Assembly (NCBI GenBank): GCA_021793115.1
Contig: JAJYTJ010000119.1
Location: 1-11,623, forward strand
Length of the DNA stretch: 11,623 bases
From: Actinomycetes bacterium
GTDB lineage: Bacteria > Actinomycetota > Actinomycetes > Actinomycetales > Cellulomonadaceae
Direction: 5' to 3'
Part shown: positions 1 to 5,417 of the stretch, piece after piece
Numbering within the stretch: the stretch's first letter is position 1
How the letters are laid out: every line of letters begins with the position of its first letter
Notes under the pieces: model-generated
Told to the model about the DNA's origin: nothing
Database searches by the model: none
What the model saw: only the letters and a program-made list of their open reading frames with translations
Program-made: the position numbers and the translations under genes

Positions 1-280
1 GCTCGCCTCGGCCGGCATCGTCACCGCGGTGCCCCGGCTGCTGTTCGGTGCCGCCACGCGCCGGCTGCCGCTGTCCGTCGTCGGGCTCATCCAGTACCTC
101 ACGCCCACGCTGCAGTTCCTCATCGGCGTCGCCGTGCAGCACGAGGCCATGTCGCCGGCGCGCTGGGCGGGCTTCGCACTCGTCTGGGCCGCGCTGGCCG
201 TGCTCGTCGCCGACGGCCTGGGTCACCGGCGCGCCCAGGTGCTCGAGGCGCGGGCCGCGGCCGAGATCGCCGGCGCCTGA
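1..280 (+). CDS. rarD: RarD/EamA-family permease, C-terminal part (5' end outside window)
   Basis: The reading frame is open from base 2 and shows the last 92 residues of an inner-membrane transporter of the drug/metabolite (EamA) superfamily, RarD type. The tail has the family's usual order: a GIVTAVPRLLFGAA-like segment, then RLPLS, then the conserved GLIQYLTPTLQFLIG helix, a short HEAMSPARW loop, and a last hydrophobic helix (GFALVWAALAVLVAD). RarD proteins have about 290-300 residues and ten helices, so roughly the first two thirds are missing at the window edge. E. coli RarD was named for chloramphenicol sensitivity, but the natural substrate of most homologues is unknown. The gene ends in TGA and converges with the leftward gene at 387-983, with a strong hairpin between them. 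The family call is firm; the RarD subfamily is likely from the QYLTPT and HE-M-RW signature. Confidence 0.85.
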   Translation, partial: LASAGIVTAVPRLLFGAATRRLPLSVVGLIQYLTPTLQFLIGVAVQHEAMSPARWAGFALVWAALAVLVADGLGHRRAQVLEARAAAEIAGA

Positions 281-347
281 CCTCCCAGGCCCGGACGCAC
301 GGACGCCGTCCGGCTGCGGGGGGTCAACCGGACGGCGTCCAGGGAGG
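281..347. terminator. Strong hairpin terminator between convergent genes
   Basis: A perfect 13-bp inverted repeat has arms at 301-313 (GGACGCCGTCCGG) and 328-340 (CCGGACGGCGTCC) with a 14-nt loop. It is flanked by outer arms CCTCCC (281-286) and GGGAGG (342-347) that could pair as well. It fills the space between the stop of the rightward permease gene and the stop of the leftward gene at 387, where a terminator acting on both strands is expected. There is no clear T-tract on either strand, as is common for actinobacterial hairpin terminators. Confidence 0.8.
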
Positions 348-386
348 GGCGGCAAGTACGGGAGCCGCCCGGATCAGGGGTGACGC

Positions 387-983
387 TCAGTCACCGGCAC
401 CGGCACCGTCGCCGGACGTCGGGGCGACCGTCGGGGCGACCGTCGGGGCCGCCGTCGGCGCCGCCGTCGGTCCGTCGCCCGCCTGGTCACGCGTCTGCGT
501 CTGGTCGCGGGTCTGGTCGCGGGTCTGGTCCTGCATCTGGTCGCCGCTCTGGTCACGCGTCTGTTCCCGCGTCATGGTGCGCTCGCGTGCCTCCTGCGCC
601 ACCTGCTGGCCCTCGACCTCGCCCGCACGCGCCTCCATGGCCACGTGCTGACCGAAGGCCGCCGCGGACGGCAGGTCGCTCGGCGAGGGGCGGTGGTCGG
701 CGCCGGGGACCGCGGTCGCGGCGGGCGTCGGCGCCACGGCGGGCGCGGTGGCCTCCGTCATGACCCTGGTCGCATCCTCTGAGGGCGTCGTCGGCACGGC
801 GGTGGGTGTCGCACTCACCGAGGAGCTCGGGACGGGCGCAGTGTTCGACGTGTCGGCCATGGCCGGCACCGCCGCCGCGACGCCGACGACGCCGGTGGCC
901 ACCACGAGTCCGAGGGCCGTCTTGCCGGCCGTGCCGAGACCGGCGAGCTTCGCCAGGACGGTTGCTGCGGTCGTTGTGCTCAC
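387..983 (-). CDS. Small repeat-rich exported or membrane-anchored protein of unknown function
   Basis: This 198-residue protein starts with GTG, supported by an AAGGAG site 7 nt upstream. I do not recognise a named family. Residues 1-21 are mildly basic and end in GLGTAGK; residues 22-40 are hydrophobic; AMA followed by D at 41-44 looks like a signal peptidase I site, so it is either secreted or held by an uncleaved anchor. Residues 45-105 are rich in Thr, Pro, Ser and Ala and probably disordered. Residues 112-136 are charged and helix-prone. Residues 137-168 are a tetrapeptide repeat (TREQ, TRDQ, SGDQ, MQDQ, TRDQ, TRDQ, TQ, TRDQ). Residues 172-189 are PTAA/PTVA repeats, followed by a Gly/Asp tail. 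The membrane-entry segment aligns without gaps to that of the predicted anti-sigma factor just upstream (15 identities in 31), so the two may be related or work together. It lies 130 bp downstream of that gene on the same strand. The coding call rests on the RBS, the signal-like N-terminus and the in-frame 12-bp repeat periodicity. Confidence 0.75.
   Translation of the reverse strand: MSTTTAATVLAKLAGLGTAGKTALGLVVATGVVGVAAAVPAMADTSNTAPVPSSSVSATPTAVPTTPSEDATRVMTEATAPAVAPTPAATAVPGADHRPSPSDLPSAAAFGQHVAMEARAGEVEGQQVAQEARERTMTREQTRDQSGDQMQDQTRDQTRDQTQTRDQAGDGPTAAPTAAPTVAPTVAPTSGDGAGAGD
418..471. repeat. 12-bp tandem repeat, about 4.5 units (PTAA/PTVA coding)
   Basis: Units of 12 bp run 418-429, 430-441 (both GTCGGGGCGACC), 442-453 (GTCGGGGCCGCC) and 454-465 (GTCGGCGCCGCC), then a half unit to 471. 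They lie in frame near the 3' end of the leftward gene at 387-983 and encode PTAA, PTAA, PTVA, PTVA. Gain or loss of a unit would not shift the frame. Confidence 0.9.
483..572. repeat. 12-bp tandem repeat, 7.5 units (TRDQ coding)
   Basis: Units starting CTGGTC (once CTGTTC) follow each other at 483-494, 501-512, 513-524, 525-536, 537-548, 549-560 and 561-572, with a 6-bp half unit CTGCGT at 495-500. Units 501-512 and 513-524 are identical (CTGGTCGCGGGT), as are 483-494 and 549-560 (CTGGTCACGCGT). Read on the minus strand they encode TREQ, TRDQ, SGDQ, MQDQ, TRDQ, TRDQ, TQ, TRDQ. The half unit keeps the frame. Confidence 0.9.
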
Positions 984-990
984 GTGCTCT

Positions 991-996
991 CTCCTT
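991..996 (-). promoter_or_regulatory. Ribosome binding site deciding the GTG start at 983
   Basis: AAGGAG on the minus strand lies 7 nt before the GTG at 983-981. There is no competing in-frame ATG. The ATG at 999-997 is in another frame and its reading frame lacks any family features. Confidence 0.75.
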
Positions 997-1008
997 CATG
1001 CCGGACCG

Positions 1009-1072
1009 GGCGCGGGGCGCCGGTGCCTGTCGGTGGCTTGCGCCACCACTGGCGTCATCGCCCGGCAGGGCG
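1009..1072 (-). promoter_or_regulatory. Hairpin-rich leader between the two envelope-protein genes
   Basis: Three short perfect stems lie within 64 nt. They are GGCGC/GCGCC (1009-1021, 3-nt loop), GGTGGC/GCCACC (1032-1047) and CGCCC/GGGCG (1059-1072). In the minus-strand transcript the middle stem is capped by GCAA, a GNRA tetraloop. The stretch follows the anti-sigma stop by about 40 nt and precedes the RBS at 991-996. It may be a terminator, an mRNA processing or stability element, or a structured 5' leader. I could not match it to a known riboswitch. Short GC stems are frequent by chance in DNA this GC-rich. Confidence 0.3.
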
Positions 1073-1113
1073 GAAGGGGTACGGCCTGGCAGCCACGAGT
1101 TTCGGCGTGTCCG

Positions 1114-1968
1114 TCAGTCGTTGCTCTGGTCGCCCTCGGTGGACGACGAGCCGCTGCGGTCCCCGCTGGCCACGGGCGTGGGGGCCGGGGCGGCCACCGC
1201 GGCCGCGTCGCCGACCGTCGCCGCCGCGTCACCGTGGTCCTGCTGGTCACGCGTGGCGCGTGGCAGCGGGGAGGCGTGGTCGCCCGTCACGGACGTGTGG
1301 GGCTGGGCGGGCGTCTCGCCGCCCAGCGACGAGCCCGAGTCGCCACCCGTCGAGGAGCCCGAGCCACGCGTGCCGTCGACCGACCCCTCGGGGTGCGGGG
1401 TGGCGCCACCCTCCTGCGGTTCCGGCGTCCGGGTGGCCCCGTCGCCGGCGGGGTGCTCGTCGGCGCCGCCGCCGTCCGGCGTCCCCGACGGGTGGTCGTC
1501 CGGCTCGCCGACGCGATCGACCGGCCCCGACGTGCTCGGCGAGGGCACCGGGAGCGACCCGCCGGCCGACCCGGGGAACAGGTGACCCAGGTCCGTCAGC
1601 GCGGTGCGCACGGGCGCCTGCACGGCATGCGGGACCACGGGCAGCGTGGCCGTGCCGACGACGGCCGCCGCCGCGACCCCGGCGCCGAGCAGGATCTTGC
1701 CCGCCACGCCGAGCCCGGCCGCCCAGCGCAGCCCGCGCAGCACCCGCGAGCGGCTGCCCCCCGTGGCCGGCAGGGGGTCCAGCAGCACGGCGGCGGGCAG
1801 CCCGTCCCGCAGCACGGCCGCCAAAGCAGGGGACGGCGCCGGCGCGGGCTCCTCGGCCATGGCACGCAGCCGGCCGAGGACGGCGGCCAACGGCTCGTCG
1901 CCGGGCGCCGCGCGCCCCGCCACCAGGTCGTCGGCCTTCACGTCCTCGTCATCGCCGAAAACGGTCAT
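1114..1968 (-). CDS. Predicted membrane-anchored anti-sigma factor with long disordered exterior
   Basis: The 284-residue protein starts at an ATG inside ATGA, overlapping the sigma-factor stop by 4 nt. That is translational coupling typical of ECF sigma/anti-sigma pairs. Residues 1-80 form a small, probably cytoplasmic, acidic-then-basic region (MTVFGDDEDVKADDLVAG; LAAVLGRLRAMAEE; PSPALAAVLRDGL) that would be the sigma-binding part. Residues 85-91 (GLGVAGK) precede one transmembrane helix (about 92-112). Residues 113-130 (VQAPVRTALTDLGHLF) form a short amphipathic piece. From 131 to the end it is Gly, Ser, Pro, Asp, Glu-rich and probably disordered outside the cell. There is no HxxxCxxC zinc motif, so it is not a ZAS-type anti-sigma. 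The role is inferred from gene order and topology, similar to the DUF5667-like partners of actinobacterial ECF factors; I cannot confirm the domain without a profile search. It could also be only a sigma-coupled envelope protein. Confidence 0.75.
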   Translation of the reverse strand: MTVFGDDEDVKADDLVAGRAAPGDEPLAAVLGRLRAMAEEPAPAPSPALAAVLRDGLPAAVLLDPLPATGGSRSRVLRGLRWAAGLGVAGKILLGAGVAAAAVVGTATLPVVPHAVQAPVRTALTDLGHLFPGSAGGSLPVPSPSTSGPVDRVGEPDDHPSGTPDGGGADEHPAGDGATRTPEPQEGGATPHPEGSVDGTRGSGSSTGGDSGSSLGGETPAQPHTSVTGDHASPLPRATRDQQDHGDAAATVGDAAAVAAPAPTPVASGDRSGSSSTEGDQSND

Positions 1969-2513
1969 AGGGGTACGGCCTCCCCTTCCACCTGGCGGCG
2001 CAGCGCGGCGAGCGCGCGCCGCTGCAGCGCCTTCGTCGCCCCCACGCTGCGGCCGGTGACCTCGGCCACCTGCTCCACGGTGAGGTCGGCGACGACGCGC
2101 AGCGCGAGCACCTCGCGCTGCTCCTCGGTGAGCCGGGCGAGCAGCGCGGTCACGTCCTGCGACCCCAGCGACTCCAGGGCGCCCTGCTCCGCGCTGGGGA
2201 CGGTGCGCTCGTCCTCGGCCGGCTCGTAGGGCGTCACGGGCACGGTCCGGGCCATCCGGCGCCAGTGGTCCGTCACCCGGTGGTGCGCGATGGTGAACAC
2301 CCACGAGCGGAAGCCGGCCTGGTCGCCGCTGAACCGTGCGAGCCCCGTGAACACCGAGAGGAACACCTCGCTCGTGACGTCCTCGACGTCGGAGACCCCC
2401 TGCGTGCGCACGTAGGCGGCCACGGGGCGCACCAGGTCGCCGTAGAGCTGGGCGAACGCGTCGCCGGCGCCGGCGCGGGCGCGCGCCAGGATCTCGTCGA
2501 ACGCGTCGAGCAC
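1965..2513 (-). CDS. RNA polymerase ECF-type sigma-70 factor
   Basis: At 182 residues it has the usual ECF length and just two domains. Region 2 spans about residues 19-88 (AFAQLYGDLVRPVAAYV, DVEDVTSEVFLSVF, FRSWVFTIAHHRVTDHWRR), which binds core polymerase and the -10 element. Region 4 spans about 118-173 (LTEEQREVLALRVVADLT, then the helix-turn-helix VEQVAEVTGRSVGATKALQ and RRALAALRR), which reads the -35 element. A linker with SAEQGALESLG joins them. The start is GTG at 2513; no other start lies between it and the in-frame stop at 2549-2547. No clear Shine-Dalgarno site precedes it, so initiation may be leaderless. The stop overlaps the downstream membrane protein by 4 nt (ATGA), making that protein the likely anti-sigma. 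The target promoters and the signal are unknown. Confidence 0.9.
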   Translation of the reverse strand: MLDAFDEILARARAGAGDAFAQLYGDLVRPVAAYVRTQGVSDVEDVTSEVFLSVFTGLARFSGDQAGFRSWVFTIAHHRVTDHWRRMARTVPVTPYEPAEDERTVPSAEQGALESLGSQDVTALLARLTEEQREVLALRVVADLTVEQVAEVTGRSVGATKALQRRALAALRRQVEGEAVPL

Positions 2514-2519
2514 GGCACC

Positions 2520-2550
2520 AGCATGCCCGACCCCGCGCGTCCCGCGTCAC
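2520..2550 (-). promoter_or_regulatory. Weak candidate leaderless promoter for the sigma gene
   Basis: On the minus strand GTGACG (2550-2545) and CATGCT (2525-2520) are 19 nt apart. The second box ends 6 nt before the GTG start, which would place transcription start at the start codon. The boxes only partly fit TTGACN and TANNNT. It is offered because the gene has no Shine-Dalgarno site and is 122 bp from the gene before it. Confidence 0.2.
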
Positions 2551-2601
2551 CCGGGCCAGTCCGGCGCGGCGGCACGCGCCAGTTCTGCACGATCAGCCCA
2601 C

Positions 2602-2619
2602 GCCGCCGTCACGGGCGGC
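2602..2619. terminator. Possible hairpin after the polyprenyl synthase gene
   Basis: GCCGCC (2602-2607) and GGCGGC (2614-2619) form a perfect 6-bp GC stem with a 6-nt loop, 16 nt beyond the stop of the synthase gene. It has no T-tract. It could end the nuo/synthase transcript before the sigma module, but such stems are common by chance at this GC content. Confidence 0.3.
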
Positions 2620-2635
2620 CCGGCCGTCGGCGCTC

Positions 2636-3646
2636 TCAGGCCGTCCGGTCGACGAGCGCGTCCGCGAAGTCGACGAGCGACGAGCGCACCGGGCCGTCGG
2701 GCAGCGCGTCGAGCTCGGCCACGGCCTCCCGGGCACGGACCGAGGCCAGGTGCCGCGTCTGCGCCACCACGGGGTGCACGCGCAGCGCCGCGACCGCCTC
2801 CGCGAGAGCGGCGTCCGACGACAGGTCGCCGTCCAAGAGCGCGACGAGCGCACGGTCCTCGTCCGACGCGCCGGGCTGCGACGCCCGCTCGCGCAGCAGG
2901 AGCACCGGCATGGTGGGCACGCCCTCGCGCAGGTCGGTCCCGGGGGTCTTGCCCGTGAGCGCGCCGTCCGACGTGAGGTCGATGACGTCGTCGGCCAGCT
3001 GGAAGGCGACCCCGATCTTCTCCCCGAACGCCCCGACCGTCTCGACGACCTCGGGCGCGCAGCCCGAGAGCATCGCGCCGAACCGCGCCGACGTGGAGAT
3101 GAGGGAGGCGGTCTTGTCCGCGAGTACCGACAGGTAGTGCGCCACCGGATCGTCGCCCGGCCGCAGCCCCACGGTCTCGTGGAGCTGCCCGGTGCACAGC
3201 CGGAGGAACGTCTCGGCCTGCAGCACCTGAACCTCGTAGCCCAGGTGGGCGGCGAGCTTGGACGCCTGTGCGAAGAGCAGGTCTCCGGCGAGGATCGCCA
3301 CCGAGTTGCCCCACACCTCGTGGACCGCGGGGGCACCCCGGCGCACGGGCGCGTCGTCCATGACGTCGTCGTGGTAGAGCGACGCGATGTGCGTCAGCTC
3401 CACCACGGTCGCGGCGTCCACCACGTCCGCCGTCTGCGGCGCGGGCCCCAGCTCGGCCGTCAACAGGGTCAGCAGCGGGCGCAGCCGCTTGCCACCGGCG
3501 TCGACGAGGTGCCGGCTGGCCTGCTCGATGAGCCCGTCCGACGTCGCCACCGTGTCCCGCAGCTTGTCCTCGACGAGCGAGAGCCGCTGGGACAGGCGGT
3601 CGGCCAGCGCCTCGTCGCGCAGGGGCAGGGGCACGGTCGGCGTCAC
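2636..3646 (-). CDS. Long-chain trans-polyprenyl diphosphate synthase (probable menaquinone side chain)
   Basis: This 336-residue cytosolic enzyme extends allylic diphosphates with isopentenyl diphosphate in trans. Family landmarks are all present. GGKRLRP is at 51-57. The first aspartate-rich motif DDVMD is at 93-97, followed by RRG at 102-104. The second motif DDVID is at 219-223 within QLADD, and K238-equivalent basic residues follow. Residues just before the first DDxxD are small (A88, S89), which in this family favours long products (about C35-C50) over FPP or GGPP. Its place directly after nuoN, as in many actinobacteria, suits synthesis of the menaquinone tail, menaquinone being the acceptor of complex I. 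Exact chain length cannot be told. The start is GTG at 3646 without a Shine-Dalgarno site, with a -10-like box 6 nt upstream. Possible names are ispB or hepT-like; I leave the symbol blank because these imply a chain length. Confidence 0.92.
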   Translation of the reverse strand: MTPTVPLPLRDEALADRLSQRLSLVEDKLRDTVATSDGLIEQASRHLVDAGGKRLRPLLTLLTAELGPAPQTADVVDAATVVELTHIASLYHDDVMDDAPVRRGAPAVHEVWGNSVAILAGDLLFAQASKLAAHLGYEVQVLQAETFLRLCTGQLHETVGLRPGDDPVAHYLSVLADKTASLISTSARFGAMLSGCAPEVVETVGAFGEKIGVAFQLADDVIDLTSDGALTGKTPGTDLREGVPTMPVLLLRERASQPGASDEDRALVALLDGDLSSDAALAEAVAALRVHPVVAQTRHLASVRAREAVAELDALPDGPVRSSLVDFADALVDRTA

Positions 3647-3652
3647 GAGACG

Positions 3653-3658
3653 AACCTA
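3653..3658 (-). promoter_or_regulatory. Candidate leaderless -10 element for the polyprenyl synthase gene
   Basis: TAGGTT on the minus strand fits the actinobacterial -10 consensus TANNNT and ends exactly 6 nt before the GTG start at 3646, so transcription would begin at or next to the start codon. There is no Shine-Dalgarno sequence, which agrees with a leaderless message. No good -35 box is visible, which is common in this phylum. Confidence 0.4.
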
Positions 3659-3675
3659 TCCGACGCTCGGCGGGG

Positions 3676-3697
3676 CGGCCGGGCCGCGGTCCGGCCG
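3676..3697. terminator. GC hairpin directly after nuoN
   Basis: CGGCCGG (3676-3682) and CCGGCCG (3691-3697) form a perfect 7-bp stem with an 8-nt loop, one base past the nuoN stop codon. There is no T-tract. It could act as a terminator or attenuator of the nuo operon ahead of the separate start signal for the synthase gene. Confidence 0.35.
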
Positions 3698-3698
3698 G

Positions 3699-5417
3699 TC
3701 AGGGCAGGAACTTCGCGACGCCACCGATGAGGTCCAGCACCGGCGTGGGGAACAGGCCGACCACGACGGTGATGATCGCGCAGACGGCGATCGCCACGGT
3801 GGCGAAGCCCTCGCCGCGCACCACCACCGTGGTCGTCGTGCGCTCGACCGCCGTCGCGATCGTCGTCCGCTCGGCCACCGCGACGCCGGCGTGCGCGTCC
3901 GCGCCACCGGCCGCCGCCCCGGCCGGCACGTCCACGGACTCGTCGGGCACGGCCGACGGCTGCGCCGCCGCGCCGTCTGCGTCCTCGTCGTGCCCGTCCG
4001 TGAAGAACATGAGCACGATGATCCGGACGTAGAAGAACGCCGCCGCCGCCGAGGCCAGGACGCCGATGAGGGCCAGCGGCCAGGCGCCGCCGGCGACCGC
4101 GGCGGAGAACACCGCGAACTTCCCGATGAACCCGGCCGTCAGCGGGATCCCCGCGAACGAGAGCAGGAAGAGCGTGAACGTCACGGCGAGCACCGGGTGC
4201 GACCGGCCGAGGCCGGCCCACTGGGACAGCGCCGTGGCCTCGCCCACCACGGAGCCGTCCGCCGAGCGCTCGCGGACGAGCCACACGATGCCGAACGCGC
4301 CGACCGTGGCCGCGCCGTACGCCAGGAGGTAGATGAGCACCGCGGCGATGCCGCGATCGTGGAACGCCGCGATCCCCGTGAGGACGAAGCCGGCGTGCGC
4401 GATCGACGAGTAGGCGAGGAGCCGCTTGACGTCGTTCTGGACCAGGGCCGCCACAGTGCCGACAACCATCGTCGCGATGGCGACGATCCAGAGCACCGGT
4501 GTGATGTCCCAGTTCAGCCCGGGGAACACCGCGTAGACCACGCGCAGCAGCGCGCCGAAGGCGGCCACCTTGGTGCAGGCCGCCATGAACGCGGTGATCG
4601 GCGTGGGTGCGCCCTGGTAGACGTCCGGAGTCCACAGGTGGAACGGCACCGCGCCGGTCTTGAAGAGCAGCCCCACCAGCAGGAAGAGGAGGCCGACCAG
4701 GAGCAACGGGTCGAGCGCGCTCGGCGTGCCGATTGCCGTGCTGATGTCCGCGAAGCGGATGGAGCCCGCGTAGCCGTAGATGAGCGCGATGCCGAAGAGG
4801 AACACCGCCGAGGCGAACGCGCCGAGCAGGAAGTACTTCAGGGACGCCTCCTGCGACAGCAGGCGGCGGCGACGGGCGGTGCCGGTCAGCAGGTACAGGG
4901 GCAGCGAGAGCACCTCGAGCGCGACGAACAGCGTCAGCAGGTCGCCCGCGGCGGGGAACGCCATCATGCCGCCGAGCGCGAACATGACGAGCGGGTAGAC
5001 CTCGGTCTGCACCGTGCCGGCCGCCCGCGCCTCCTCCTCGTACGCGGAGCCCGGCACCGCGGCGACGGACGGCGCGAACGCGTCCTCGCCGCCCTCGGTC
5101 CGGTCGGCGACGAGCAGCACGGACAGCAGTCCGAGCGAGGCGAGGACGAGCCACGCGACGAGCGTGGGCCCGTCGACGAGCACGGAGCCGCCGAGCACCG
5201 ACGTGCCGCCGGTGTCCTTGACGCCCTGCCACAGCGCGGTGACCGCGACCACGGCGGCCGCCGGGGCGGCGATCGCGAGCACCAGCTGCACGGTGCGGCG
5301 GAACCGGGCCGGCACGAACGCCTCGATCAGCACCCCGACGACGCCGGCGCCCAGCACGATGACGACCGGGGCGATGGCGGACCACGCGACGTGCGGCGCG
5401 GTGAAGGCGGCGATCAC
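3699..5417 (-). CDS. nuoN: NADH-quinone oxidoreductase subunit N (complex I, antiporter-like)
   Basis: This is one of the three Mrp-antiporter-like proton-translocating subunits of the complex I membrane arm. Key residues are visible: E168 in FVALEVLSLPLYL, K194 in SLKYFLLG, K253 in FKTGAVPFHLWTPDVYQGAP, K283 in CTKVAAF, H341 in SIAHAG, and K433 in AGFIGKF. Start choice: GTG at 5417 overlaps the nuoM stop as GTGA and has AGGGGAG 6 nt upstream. At 572 residues it is longer than the roughly 485 of E. coli. The excess lies in a loop at about 105-138 (acidic, Ala-rich) and in a polar insert at about 474-536 between the last two helices, rich in Ala and Asp and then Thr (AERTTIATAVERTTTT). The final helix (about 538-558) and its exit follow. 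The function is certain; the role of the inserts is unknown. Confidence 0.97.
   Translation of the reverse strand: MIAAFTAPHVAWSAIAPVVIVLGAGVVGVLIEAFVPARFRRTVQLVLAIAAPAAAVVAVTALWQGVKDTGGTSVLGGSVLVDGPTLVAWLVLASLGLLSVLLVADRTEGGEDAFAPSVAAVPGSAYEEEARAAGTVQTEVYPLVMFALGGMMAFPAAGDLLTLFVALEVLSLPLYLLTGTARRRRLLSQEASLKYFLLGAFASAVFLFGIALIYGYAGSIRFADISTAIGTPSALDPLLLVGLLFLLVGLLFKTGAVPFHLWTPDVYQGAPTPITAFMAACTKVAAFGALLRVVYAVFPGLNWDITPVLWIVAIATMVVGTVAALVQNDVKRLLAYSSIAHAGFVLTGIAAFHDRGIAAVLIYLLAYGAATVGAFGIVWLVRERSADGSVVGEATALSQWAGLGRSHPVLAVTFTLFLLSFAGIPLTAGFIGKFAVFSAAVAGGAWPLALIGVLASAAAAFFYVRIIVLMFFTDGHDEDADGAAAQPSAVPDESVDVPAGAAAGGADAHAGVAVAERTTIATAVERTTTTVVVRGEGFATVAIAVCAIITVVVGLFPTPVLDLIGGVAKFLP

Noticed and set aside
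418..572. CRISPR-like repeat array
   Set aside because: Units are 12 bp, directly adjacent with no spacers, and in frame with a protein.
1009..1072. Known riboswitch (c-di-GMP, c-di-AMP or cobalamin type)
   Set aside because: Only isolated short matches such as GCGCAAGCC were seen; the conserved core of none of these classes is present.
1075..1087. 13-bp sequence AGGGGTACGGCCT found here and again at 1969-1981
   Set aside because: The second copy codes for the sigma factor's last residues, and the two are not in equivalent positions. A 13-mer match in a GC-rich window of this size may be chance.
984..1113. Autoregulated ECF promoter (GAAAC followed by CGTA) before the repeat-protein gene and a matching GAAC before the sigma gene
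   Set aside because: The boxes differ, the spacing is too short (about 15 nt), and no common pair could be found in the two upstream regions.
748..2229. Long + strand frame opposite the sigma and anti-sigma genes
   Set aside because: No family features and unlikely composition; the minus-strand frames have RBS or coupling and, for the sigma, clear domains.
1114..2550. Single 478-codon minus-strand frame running through the sigma gene, which could be read as a fusion protein
   Set aside because: Its first 194 codons are an out-of-frame shadow of the sigma factor (Arg/Gly-rich). The real gene starts at the ATGA overlap at 1968.
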